Positions 10,440 to 22,199 of a stretch of 64,000 bases of DNA are shown here, in pieces. Source of the stretch: Halichoerus grypus (taxonomy: Eukaryota > Chordata > Mammalia > Carnivora > Phocidae). The stretch lies in contig NC_135719.1 in assembly GCF_964656455.1 (NCBI RefSeq), forward strand, positions 132,599,444-132,663,443. The letters run 5' to 3'. Every line of letters starts with the position of its first letter. Position 1 is the stretch's first letter. The notes beneath the pieces were generated by a model, which had not been told where the DNA came from, made no database searches, and worked only from the letters and a program-made list of their open reading frames with translations. Position numbers and translations under genes: made by a program.

Positions 10440-12696
10440 GTATCATTTGCTGATGACAGAGAAGCATTTAAGGAAGCCCTCTAGTCTATTCTGAGGCAGT
10501 ATGACTGAGAGTTAAGATAATTGATATGGCAGAAGACATAAGAGTTACCCATACTAAAGGATGCTGTGGAGGAATGAGCAGGAGGAAAGTACTTCCAGCA
10601 AAGGAAAAAGTATTTGTGAACAATTATTTTAGTTAAGAACTTAGAGAAATTGAGAACTGAAAGAACTCTTATATGGCTGGAATCTTCAAAATTCATTTGG
10701 GCAATCAAGAATTGATGCCTTTATTTTGGGAACGTTTGGAAAACCTCAATGGGTTTTACTGCCCAGGGTTGGGACAGCTTGTACTTGTGTTTCAATTAAA
10801 CTATTCCATTTTATGGCATTTCCCCACTCCCATCCATTCAAATATTTATTTCAATGTTTTTCTTCACCCCAACATTAAAAGCATCTACAAGAAATACATG
10901 GCATGGGTCATGATAATTTTAGGATATCACCCCATTATGTATCTGTAATAATGTAAGCACCAGAGATGATTATGATGTTTTATGCAATGAAATACCATAC
11001 TTAAATGTCTATATTTCTGGGTACTGAGTAGGCTGTTTAGATAATTAATGAAAGTCAGTTAGTTGCTCACATCATCTTAATCAATAAATGTTAGATGGAC
11101 TCAATATTTCTTCTTGCCCTTTTGCCCAACCCTAATGCAAATGGAGATAAAAAAGAAGAATCACTGTGATTAAAAACAAATCTTCTAAAAGGAACTTTAA
11201 AATTAATGTGCCCCTTGTGATAGTCATGGTCTGGATTTCATTCTCAATTAAGTACAATCTAGAAATGAATTAAAAATGACATTTGTAAATGGGTGGGAAA
11301 GAAATCATATGTAACAAGTGATTTGATTTTAAAGGGCCAATGATATGAGCTCTTTAAAAAAGTCTGAGGGTAAGAATGAATTGGCCTATAAAACTTGTGG
11401 TGTCAGTATTTCCCAGAGACAGATGAGGCCCTACTAATTTTCACTTATTTGAATGGAACTGCTCTAGGTTTGATTAAGGGTCTTTTTTTTTAAGGGGGAT
11501 ACAGGATCATATTATGTTATATAACCTCTATCAGTCATGATAAAAAAATCAAAGTGTGGAGAGTTCCATCAAATCCTCAAACATGGATTTCAGAAAGGAT
11601 AAATAAAATTTCATGTGGCTGCTTTAATTATAATCAAGCTAAGGAGTATACTCCTCTATCACATATTTTGAAATAGATTTAGATGCAGTTTTAAAAACTT
11701 GCAAGATCTTTTTAAATGTTAGCATCATCTCTGACTAGAAAATGAGTAACTCAGGTTGAAGTGGTAAGACTCGGTGGAAATCTCTCTTAGGTCAGAATAT
11801 TTCCTCTACTCAGCAATAGTTAGATTTTTCTCTATTCAAAGTATGTCCTCTCATTTTTTCATCAGAATCATTACATGCACCTATAAATATTTTAAGTACT
11901 ATAAACAAGTCATAGAAACTCAAGGCACCATTTCCAGTCTTGGATGGAAATAAAACATCAGATCCTGAGATGAAAATATCAAAGTTCTTTTAGAATATCT
12001 TCTCCTCATTGATTTTCATTTACCCCCTTTCCTTCCATTCAAGTAATTACTTTTTTCTTCTACCTCCATTTCTAAAATATGACTTTGATGCTTATGGCAT
12101 TATGTTATTCTTAAAATGTCTTTAAGAGGGAGATTGAGTATAATGGCTTTGGTCCATGAAGACTTTATAAATTCTGGTTTTGTCTCCTTACAAACGTCAG
12201 ATTTAATTCATAGTCTTCTGTTTTAGGAGACACCCCTGTATGGGTTTTGTTTGTTTGCTTGTTTGTTTTTGTTTTTTAACAACTCCAACCCTTTTATTCT
12301 TAATGTCTTGAGTAGATTTATGATAATTGAAACCAAAATTGTCCCTAAAAAACATCTAATATTCTCATTACAAAATTAGGAAGATATAAATTATCTGTGT
12401 TTAGAATGTTTAAACATTTCAACTGGTTAAAATGCTTCTGGAAAAGGGAATGTGATTCTTGGATTTCTATCAGAAAGTTTGTTACTCTAGAAGATTATTT
12501 CTATTCCAACTGAAAAAAGATAAGTCATGATGACTTTATTAATTATCTGTAGAAATAGTCCTTTGCATCATTAGGAGGTAAATGACATAGATGTGTTCCT
12601 CTTCTTTTTCATATTTTCCAGAATCTTACATTAAACAAATGATATCAAGGTTAATAGACTCCATTTTGTTGTCTAAAATCTTTTCATGAAACAATC
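10440..12696. other. AT-rich intergenic DNA
   Basis: About 2.2 kb with no gene. A GTTTGTTTGCTTGTTTG low-complexity tract lies near 12248-12275. I cannot assign the rest to a repeat family by eye; it may be unique sequence. Confidence 0.5.
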
Positions 12697-12706
12697 AGGG
12701 ATTGCC

Positions 12707-12707
<1 letters not shown>

Positions 12708-12742
<35 letters not shown>

Positions 12743-12939
12743 GATTTTATTTATTCACTTGAGACACAGAGATACAGAGAGGGAGAGAGAGAGCATGAGC
12801 TGGGAGAGAGGCAGAGGGAGAGCGAGAAGCAGGCTCCCCGCCGAGCCAGGAGCCCCATGTGGGGCTCGATCCCAGGACCCTGGGATCGTGACCCCAGCCG
12901 AAGGCAGAGGCTCAACCATCCGAGCCACCCAGGCACCCC
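12708..12939 (-). mobile_element. CAN-SINE, antisense, with long ATTT tail
   Basis: A (TTTA)n tail of about 35 bp, then AAGATTTTATTTATTC, a GA-rich body and a tRNA-like head ending CCACCCAGGCACCCC. The TSD agggattgcct lies at 12697-12707 and 12940-12950, an exact 11 bp match. It is an older GAGAGAGCATGAG-type body. Confidence 0.95.
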
Positions 12940-12950
12940 AGGGATTGCCT

Positions 12951-14499
12951 GATTTAATCTAATCCTAAACTTAATAAAAAATGACGTATGTAACCGACCA
13001 TCTATACCAGAATAGGCTATTGCCCATGAACTGAAAAATTCTGGTAAGTTTTCTAGACCATATAAAAAGATTATAAAAGCAATAATTTATTTTAAAAATT
13101 ATTTGAATTTTATCAGATTATATATTATATAAATTATATATTAATATAATTATATTTGTATTACATATATATTACATATTAATACATATTAAAATATAAT
13201 CTTACAGTTTTCATTAACAGGAAAAAGAAAATCAAACATGGTTGGTGTTGAAAACTGGAAACTAAGCAAATGAAGATTGAAATAATTTAATGCTGAGGTT
13301 AATCTATCCGTTTAGAGGCTCTACTTTGATTTGGATAACTTAGAAATGAGGCTTGGTTTTTTTTTTCCTCCAGAAATAAGCATATAATCATGGAAGGTGA
13401 AGATTAATGTTGTTAGCCTTTCACATTCCATTCTTCTCTTAGGAACAAATTATGATTGGAGAAATTACCTTTATCTCATGTAATTAGAATGCACTTAGGT
13501 ATTTAAAATCACGCTACTAGCAATTTAGAAATATAAATTAGGTTATTTACTGCTAGCAAAAATTGAAGAGAATGAGGGTTTATTAATGCCATTTTCAGCT
13601 GACAGAGACTAATACTTACATATGTTCATGACTGATGTCACACCACTATGTAAAGGCAAGTCCAGAACATTAATTTAGATCCAATATGATTATCCTTACA
13701 ATAAACTCACTCCTCCTAATGTTCTATAGTATTTCATAAATGTACAGAGGAAAAAAGAAATTATAATAAGAGCCCAAGTACCATACCCTAAGAAAAAAAT
13801 TTTGTGCAAGGGTAAACAAGTCCCAGGAAAACATTATCATTTTGATATTTCTACAACATTGTTAGAATTAAATAAGAGGTGATTTTTTTTATAAGATGCA
13901 GTTCATTTTAGAGTGTAGTGGATCTTTGATTTTGTTGTTTTTGCTGTAATTTTATTTGTTTGTTTTTCTTCTCAGCATACTCTTTCTCTCCTCCAGTAAT
14001 GGTTCGTTGGCTTTCCTTTTAGAAATCACTTTCTTTCCATCTTAGCTCATATAGTTTGAGAGTGGAATCTATTAAAATGGGGTAGGAAAGATGCTGCCCC
14101 AGACAGTTGCACAAAGAATAGAAAAGAGAGGCAACAAAGACTGGGAAAGAAGACAGAAAAATTGCATCTGCTCTGGATCATTAATTGTAAAAGCAAATAT
14201 TCCTTTAACATATCAGTCTTCCTTAAGTTGGTTACTGTGTATAACCTGATACAGTGATCAAGGTCTGAAACGGTGTCCCTTGTTCATGAAGAGGACTTTA
14301 TATTATACTCATTATGATCTTCTAATGAGACAGAAAATGCATAATCATGTTAAATTTTTTCTATCAAGAATCTTAGTTGGTATATAAGATTTTCTTATCA
14401 AAGGAGTAAGCTTCAAATTTTTATAAAATATTGGATTTTAGAGCTCCTATGAGTCTTTAAACATTGATGTTCCTTTAACTGTAAGAAATTCCAATCCTC
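12951..14499. other. AT-rich intergenic DNA with A/T low-complexity tract
   Basis: No gene. 13100-13200 is an almost pure A/T stretch with short palindromes (TATATTATATAAATTATATA type). The rest is unassigned. Confidence 0.5.
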
Positions 14500-14625
14500 T
14501 GATTTTTTTCAGATGGAAACAAAGTCCTTGGAGAGGTCAAATGATTTTTTATTCGGGTCCCCCAGCTAATTAATGAGTGGCAGACTTTGACAAAAATCTA
14601 TGTCTTCTGACCAAAGAAGATTATA
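14500..14625 (-). repeat. Probable MIR fragment, antisense
   Basis: CAGATGGAAACAAAG..GGAGAGGTCAAATGA..AGCTAATTAATGAGTGGCAGA follows the antisense MIR order (GATGAGGAAACTGAGG, GAGGTTAAGTGACTTG, CAGCTAGTAAGTGGCAGA). Degenerate, as expected of this old family. Confidence 0.6.
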
Positions 14626-14869
14626 CATTCTAATATGCCACTGCTTCCCCACTTGCTGAATATTCATCCTTTGATAAATGAAGAATTTTTTTAAGTTATA
14701 TTTGACTCAAAGCATTATTATTTATAAAGACAAACACTGTGGACACAAACATGCAAGTTCTTTACGAGGACATTCAATCTAACTCTGAATTAATTTCTTT
14801 TCATTGAATCCCCTCCTAAATTTATATCCAACAGAGTAAAAGAATTTCTTAAAAAGTAAAATAATTTTT

Positions 14870-15040
14870 GGGGCACCTGGGTGGCTCAGTCAGTTAAGCA
14901 TCTGACTCTTGATTTTGGCTCAGGTCATGATCTTAGTATCCTGAGATCGAGCCCTGTGTGGGGCTGGCGCTGGGCATGGAAACTGCTTAAGATTTTCTCT
15001 CTTCCTCTCCCTCTGCCTCTCTCCACCCTCTAAAAAAAAA
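14870..15040 (+). mobile_element. CAN-SINE, plus strand
   Basis: Sense copy starting GGGGCACCTGGGTGGCTCAG, with tRNA-Lys-like A and B box regions, a GCTGGCGCTGGGCATGGAAACTGCTTAAG segment, a CT-rich tract and a short A tail. The TSD is agtaaaataattttt (14855-14869) and agtaaataattttt (15041-15054), differing by one A. The ACTGCTTAAGATTTTCTCTC body marks an older subtype. Confidence 0.92.
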
Positions 15041-15054
15041 AGTAAATAATTTTT

Positions 15055-16101
15055 AACTTTTTTTAATCAAGAAAACTGGATCAAATTATTATTCTTGTCT
15101 TCCCATATTTAGATTTTTTTCATTTACCTATAGCAATTTTTCTATATAAATTAGATAAGAAAAATATATTTTGGAGGTACTATATGAGAAATTATTACAA
15201 TGGCACTTGGTGCTTAAACAAATTAAACTGATGTAAAATCAAACTCTAGTCTGTCACAGGCTAAGACAATTTTGCTCTAAACATTACTTTGAAATTTCCA
15301 ATTTCATTTGAGATTGTGTTTTCTGCACTGCATACTGTTATAGGAAAACTTAGTTAAAAATATCTTGCTAGTTTCATAAAGTCAACGAACACTGTAAATC
15401 TCCATTTTTAATGTGCTAATTCATTTTAACAGTGAGTAAGTAAGTCTGGATTCCTTCTATCAGAGCATGAGATACAGTGGGACTTTTTGTTCTGAACAAA
15501 AAAGTCATCTGTAATATAATGAGATATAACATTTCTATGGAAAAAGAAAAAAGTTATATACCTACCTTTAAAGACATATTTAAAATATGTTGTATTGCAG
15601 TTGTAGGGGACTTTAAGTTAATTTATTCTTCTGAACTGAAAAAATGCAAGCTAATAAAGGCAAAGGATATAACTTCTCAAGATAAAATTATAAAATTTGG
15701 AAAGTTCAAAATTGCATTGGTTATGATATAATTAGGTATCTTTGCATAGAATTTGCCCCATGTTCAGGGCAACACACATTATGACAAGTCTACTCTCCTG
15801 TATTTCCCATTGTGTAAATGTTTTTTAGGGGAAAATGAACACCAGAGTGTAAAACTGATTCAAAAGACCGCATGATGAGGACACAGATATGTTTACCTCA
15901 ATCATGGTTTAATGAGTGAAGCAAAACCATGCAGACTATTTTGGAGTAAGAAATTTGTTACCTGAATTAGAGCTTTAAAAAAACTATATGAGTAGCTGGG
16001 GAAGAAAAGGTCCCAGAGGGGGAGTTAAATAAGCTAAGAAAAATCAATAATCATACCTGGCACAAGTGAAAGGAGACTTGCCAGGACACCTGGAAATCTA
16101 G
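15055..16101. other. AT-rich intergenic DNA
   Basis: No gene supported. An 84-residue lysine-rich open frame (15477-15731) reflects A/T-rich composition, with no recognisable domain. Confidence 0.5.
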
Positions 16102-16263
16102 GGACGTCCAACCACTGTCACTGTACTGCAGATTGTTGGTGACTGGAGGGATCTGTGGAAGGATGTCAGTTCTTACTGGTATGGTCTCTCTGAGTTTCGA
16201 GCAAAACTTCTGTGCTCTGTGGTGGCCCTGGTGTTGCTGCTGATCATCGGTTTGCTACTTTAA
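16102..16263 (+). other. Short coding-like relic with hydrophobic C-terminal tail (uncertain)
   Basis: A frame open from the stop at 16099-16101 to TAA at 16261-16263 has no ATG start. It reads ..VGDWRDLWKDVSSYWYGLSEF, then a basic-flanked hydrophobic stretch ending LLLIIGLLL, which looks like a tail-anchored membrane segment or the end of an envelope-like or other membrane protein. The base composition is richer in G/C than its flanks. I do not recognise a family. It could be a processed-pseudogene piece, an ancient retroviral relic or chance. No splice structure or poly-A tail is evident. Confidence 0.2.
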
Positions 16264-16509
16264 AGAATAGAGATGAAAGCTGGGATGAAAGAGGACAAAT
16301 TGCAACCTGCCAGATTCCAGGTGGCGGTATTTCTCATCACCTCTAAACAACCATTACCTTTCAGAGGGTCCTGGCAACTCCTTCATTTTTGCCTTCCAAA
16401 TCTAGTTCAGTTGCACTTTGACAAACTCTTACCTGGAACCACACAGGAAAGGGGGTCCTGGGAAATTTAGTTCCTAGTGTAACCAAGCTGATAAAACTAT
16501 ATAATTCTG

Positions 16510-16647
16510 GAGGTGCCTGGGTGGCTCACTCAGTTGGGCGTCTGCCTTTGGCTCGGGTCATGATCTCAGGTCCTGGGATGAAGCCCCATGTCTGGCTCCC
16601 TGCTCGATCTCTCTCTCAAATAAATAAAATCTTTTTTTTTTTTTTTT
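16510..16647 (+). mobile_element. CAN-SINE with internally shortened body
   Basis: The head AGGTGCCTGGGTGGCTCACTC and tRNA-like region are intact up to the GGCTCCCTGCTC region, but the usual CAGCRGGGAGTCTGCTTCTCC and CT-rich segments are almost gone. The sequence jumps to GATCTCTCTCTCAAATAAATAAAATC. The tail then runs into an unexpected T run (16631-16647) rather than A's. I saw no confident TSD. Confidence 0.85.
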
Positions 16648-16726
16648 AAGTATACTTCTGCATAGTGCTCAACAGTGAAGCAAATATTTTGACCATTTTG
16701 ACTTTCCTTTTTCTGTCTTGAAACTG

Positions 16727-16840
16727 ATTTTTTTTAAATTGAGGTGTGATTGACATATAATATACTAGTTTCAGGTGTGCATCATCATGATTAGATATTT
16801 GTATATACTGTGAAATGATCACCACAAAAATCTAGGTAAG
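16727..16840 (-). mobile_element. Old L1 3' end, antisense
   Basis: TTTTTTTTAAATTGAGGTGTGATTGACATATAATATACTAGTTTCAGGTGTGC, followed by GATATTTGTATATACTGTGAAATGATCACCAC, is the antisense 3' UTR of an old mammalian-wide L1 (L1MA-like). 5'-truncated to about 110 bp. Confidence 0.8.
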
Positions 16841-19800
16841 AGGAAAGTATATTCTCTATATACAGAGACAATGAGTAACATGAAATGGAATCTATTGCAC
16901 TCTCAATATTCTATAAATCCATATAGCTAGGAAAAAATGTTTTTCTAAATGACAGATGAGAAAACTGTTTTGAGAATATTAATAATGATCTTAGGGGTAA
17001 AAGAGGATGGGGATTCCACACTCAATTGTGTTTGTGAAATGCAGTGTTAAACAAGGTTTAAACAACATTTAATCAAAAAATGCTGAGAGAATATAATATT
17101 CCAATATTTATTTTGATTCAATAAGAAAGGAAAATAAAAAGTAGCACGGATAATTCTGTTAAATTATTTCTCTGTATAATTCTTCTTATTTTTTTCTCCC
17201 TGGGTACCATCTCCAAGAACAAAGGAGGCAATGTGTCCATGGGTTGAAAAATCTGGTGTAATTTTTCTCCTACATTTCTTATTTCCCTGTGTTTAAAAAT
17301 GTACATTCTTTTTTTAACATGAAGGGTAAGGAAGGTTGATGACTTTCCACAATACACAATCATCTTCTGACAATTTTGGATGCCTGGAAAATAAAGAATG
17401 GATCATTTAATAAGGTTTATTTTTAATTAATCAGCATTTTTAAAAAGTTCCATAAGGTAACTGCAGAGTGAATTCTTTCTTTGTCCTTGATTCATGTTAT
17501 TCCTCTGACTTTGCTCAGGGGAAGAGTTGGCAGAATCATGCTGCAGTCAATCATAAAGCTATCATTAAATGTCCATGCTAATGACCAACTTCTAATCACA
17601 TTGTGGATCGCTTTAATCTTAGAGATGTGGTTTGAGACAAAATTACTCATGAAATTGGTTTTGAGTGAAATGGTACACTTTTGTTTATAAAGTGAAATTT
17701 TAATTTGAACTTCACATTTTTATTTTAACAGTAGACAACTTACATTTCACAGTCTAGAAAGACATTTAGCATTGACAAGTTTTCCTAATATATTACCTAA
17801 ATAGCAAGTCATGTGAAGACTGCAATGTCTTAAAAAGTCTTTCTTATACAATAACCCCAATCGTGTGAATGAGAACTCAGAAGTGGCACCATGGACAGAG
17901 GTATAAAAACCGTCAACATTTTGAAGAAATTTAGGTAGTTTTTATGCATAGATCCAAGTTAGTGTTTATAAAATTGATGCTATGAAATTATTGTAAGAGT
18001 ACTTGGATTAGAAAAATGAAAAGAAGCATGAACAAAATGCACATAGGTAAAATTTTGCCAATGCTTTTATATTTGCAATAGGATTGATTATTCTATGGGT
18101 CTTCAATGGCTATGTTTAACTTCTATCAGGCCATCCCCTGTAATCTGCAGTTTTATTCGCCCCTTCTAATAAAGCTAATAAAATTAGCTTGTTGAATATT
18201 AAAATAAAAACATACATTAATATGTAACATATTTATACTTATAATATTCATGTATCATATTATATAACACAATATTATATAAACACTTGTATATGCTATA
18301 CATAGCATATTTGCATGACTTTGGATATAATAAAGGGGTTTGAGATTGCACTAAAGTGATATTTCCTACATTGTAGACCCATGATATACATTTATTCTCT
18401 GATCTTTCTGAAAATATCTGTATCTTTTTTAGTTAAGCTAGATCTTGAAGCAGAGAAAATTAAATTTTGAAAGTAGGCCAGAAATGTCGGTAGGGAAAGT
18501 TCACTGGATTTCCTTGAAAAATTCTTCCCTGAAGAATTAATACCACGATGACTTGAAGGTGTATTTAAATCTGAGAGAGAACTCACTAGAAAGAAATGTT
18601 AATCAGAATTTCCCAAACAAAACTAACTAAACTTGAAAATATAAAACAATAGTTATCAAGGTATGTTTGCAGGAAATAGGTTATGTTTAGAGACCCTATT
18701 TCACAGTAAAATTAAATACTTAATTTTTAAAAGATTTTAAGAGAATTACAAAGGAGATCCCTGGGGAAATAAAGCATGGGATTCCTTGATGAGGAAAATA
18801 AGCCAACTTTTTTATTGATTTAATTTTGAACAAACAGCTCAAAGTAGTTATTAGAGCATAAGAAGGAATAATTTTACTACTTAGGGGTATAGGTAATAAA
18901 GATGAGTAAAAAATAAAGTGGATCAACTCAATCGATCTTTTTCTCTCTCATGAAACCAGAGGTAGGTGGGTGGAATATAGATTAATCAGCTGATCCAACT
19001 ACGTAACCACCTGGGTTCCTTTTCTCTGGAACTTGACTTTACTAAAGTGTTGTATGGAACAAGGGGTCAATGCCATCTTGCCTCCAGGATGTCTCCTTTA
19101 CAGTTAGTGAGAAGGGAAACAGAGTCAGTTCCTTCAAATCCCTTACAGTAAAAAAACAACTTCCTTTAGAAAGATTTCACCTGGAACAGACACACTTCAC
19201 TTCTGCTCACCTTTCAGTGCTCGGAGCCTACTGTCATGCTGCTACACATAGTTTCAATGGAGGCCAAGGACTGCATTCTCTAAATTAGGTCACCATGTGC
19301 CCAAGTGAAACCAAAGTGGCAGGGATGTGGAGAGACCACGAGAGGCTCTGAAGGAACTTGGGGATCATAAATACCTGGGAGGTTCAGCAATCTGCTCCAG
19401 GACACTGTGCATTCTGTTTCAGTAATGTAGCCTCTCCTGAACAAGGTTCTGGTTCATCGTGGTTGCTCAATGAATATTTTTGCATCAGGAAAATTAAATC
19501 ATAAAGAGGACAGAACTTTTTTCCCACCCAAAGTGAATTGTATTTAAATTATTTATATAGAAATCATTATTTCTGATACTAGTTTATCAAAAAAGTGAAC
19601 AATCCTCATGGATTATTTTGGTGGGTATGTATTGTTTTTTGTTTGTTTGTACTATTTTTTATAAAGTCTGTATTATTTGTCTGGTGGAACCACTGAAATC
19701 TTTTCCCAGTTATCTTAGTGGCTCGCTTTTGGTTGGATAGAGATTTCCTTAAAAGTTTTGAACCTTGCTGAGAGCAGACCAGGCGACTCTGCCTTAGACT

Positions 19801-20649
19801 TCACTTTCTGTTCATGCAGACCCTCAAAGTCAGGTAGAGATGAGAGATTAGGACCTTCATATATATTTTCTGGGCATGTACACGGTCCTTTATACTTGCA
19901 TGCCCTTCTAAACTTCCATAAATACATTAGAGTTTTTCAAAGTCCACTATGGAAACTCTTTCCCCAATTTGTCTTCTTAACGATTTTTGGTGAATCTTTT
20001 ATTATTCACAACTGGTGTTGCTGCTTCAAGCTTCTGTGATGTTAAACAATTGCCAGTGATTAGTTTTGACAAATGCCCTTGGTATGAATCTTTTTGCTGA
20101 GAGCATACACTGAGTCATGTCAGTACAGACAAGTCCTAAGAATAGCAATTTTTCAGGGACCTTCCACACATGTCAAATAATGATTCTTCCCTGGGCATGG
20201 GACTTTTGGGTAGCTCCAACCCTGATCTGTCCCCTGCAGTGGCTGCTAAACTACCAGTCTGCTGGTTTTTATAGCTACTAGAATTGCAAGGCTATTGGCT
20301 TTCAAAGATACCAAAAATATGTCAGGAGGGAAATGGAGAGAAGTGTGACAAGTTAAAACTTTCTTTTCGCTGAGATTTAGCCATTTTTCTTGAATAAATT
20401 ATTCTTGGATTGTTACAAGCTTTGCTTGATTTCCAGAGTTTAAAAAATGTTGATTTTGAACTATCTTGGGCCAGTGTTCTCAATACTTTTATGGAGGAGT
20501 GGATTTTTGGAGGTCTTTAACCTATTTTTTGACATCTGGTTGTTGTATTTTGACACTTCTACTGCTACTGTTTAAGTCATATATAAATAACTAGTTACCT
20601 TAGTAATCTGTACCATCTTTTTAAGTATATCAACTTATTTTGAAAATAG
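16841..20649. other. AT-rich intergenic DNA
   Basis: Nearly 4 kb without a gene. 18180-18310 is A/T low complexity and contains a 20 bp near-palindrome at 18291-18310. 19050-19480 is less A/T-rich and vaguely resembles degraded LTR sequence, but I could not assign it. The longest open frames (up to 93 aa) overlap on both strands and show no domain. Confidence 0.45.
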
Positions 20650-21000
20650 GTGTGGTAGTCCATTTTAATCTTTACCACATTTTTTTTATCCTTCCCTGCA
20701 GTTTGAACTCAAGCATGGTCATATGGCTTGTTTAGATGAGTGAGATATGAGCTGAGAAATGCTTATCACATGTGGGAAGATATGTTAAGGGCCAGTGTAT
20801 ACTTTTCCATGCCCCCATATTACCCCCTCTGCCATGATCCTAGGTATAATCTATATAGAAGCTACATCAACATGGTGGGTCTCTGAGTAAAGATGTTAGG
20901 GAACAATCCATAGCTTCCCATTGATGGACTCATAGAATAAGACATTGAGATTTTGAGGTTTGCTACTACAGCATAATATAATTTATTCAAACTGATATAG
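20650..21000 (+). mobile_element. Probable MaLR-type LTR, degenerate
   Basis: GGTCATATGGCTTG, then AGTGAGATATGAGCTGAG, CCCCTCTGCCATGATC, and at the end GACATTGAGATTTTGAGGTTTGCTACTACAGCATAATATAA, which parallels the LTR terminus CCACTGAGATTTGGGGTTTGTTACAGCAGCATAA. Old and without internal genes. The family name is uncertain. Confidence 0.5.
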
Positions 21001-22199
21001 TAGCCTGACATAATACATACATATGTTAAACAAATTCCTGGCGTTTGTCTTATGACCAGGCTCTATATGCTCTGTTATGGCTCATAGAGGTTTTGTTGTC
21101 TATTAACAACAACAACAACGACAACAACATTGCCTCTGTATCGTCAGTGAATTGCACTTGATGCTTTATCCAGGATACTGAAATATCCTGTATATCCTTA
21201 AAAACGATCAATGAGGAACCTAGAGGCTATTTGTATTTATTTCTGAGGACAATGAGTTGTTGTTTTCATATCTGAAACAGAGTGGGCATAAATCAGGTAT
21301 GCACAGAACACTAGATGGGAGATAGAAAATTCTTAACTCTGCATTTCCTTTTCCTCATTCAAAAAAAAAAACCATAACAGTAATGTCTCTCCTATGTCCC
21401 ATTCAGGGTTGTTATAAGAAAGCATATGTGGAAATAGTTTAAAAAGTTTAGTGCTATCTAAGGGTAAAACAATGATGTGATGACTCAGATATGTGTAAAT
21501 CTTCAAATGTTCACCTTCAGATACCCACCTTATGCTCATAAGGGAATTTGGACTAGGCATGGTTACAAAATAATAAGATAGTCTGTTAGGAACCAATGTG
21601 AGAGCTCATCTTTCGCAGCCCCTTTATTATACAGGCAAAGTCTGATGTTCTGGGAATTTAAATGACTTTCCTAAAACAACTGAACTGTCAAACTCCTTAT
21701 CTGGGATGTCCATCTACATCCCTGGCAAGCTCTGGTCAATATTCAGGAAAAAAATTGATAATAATTGATAATATATAGATACTAGATATCTACATATTAT
21801 ATCTAATATATGGATATATATCATATTATATATAACGATAAACACATAGTTTAAAGTCAGATAATGTCAAGATGAGCTTGGCAGAAAGACAGAATGAGTC
21901 TCAAGCCAGAGAAGAAATGATCATCCATGAAATGAGGGTGTTTAACATTTCCAAGTAGGCCATTACAGTAGTAAAACAGAGATGTAATTTCGCACGAGAA
22001 TTCATGTTTGAAAGTTGTTTCAAAGGTGATGTGTTTTCTTTTAAGTTAATTAGAAAATTGACTGCTTTTTTTCCTTATGAAATTCTCTCCTTCACTTTTC
22101 ATTTAATAGCTGCTTGCTGAAGGTAGGAATATATGTACCACTTCTGTCAGTTAAGGGTAACTTCATCTTATCTTATTTAATTAAAAGTTTAAGAAAATA
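21001..22199. other. Intergenic DNA with CAA and A/T tracts
   Basis: A (CAA)n tract lies at 21105-21128, and an A/T-rich palindromic tract at 21755-21840. 21615-21700 weakly resembles antisense MIR (CAGGCAAAGTCTGATG..TTAAATGACTTTCCTAAAACAACTGAAC). No gene. Confidence 0.45.
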
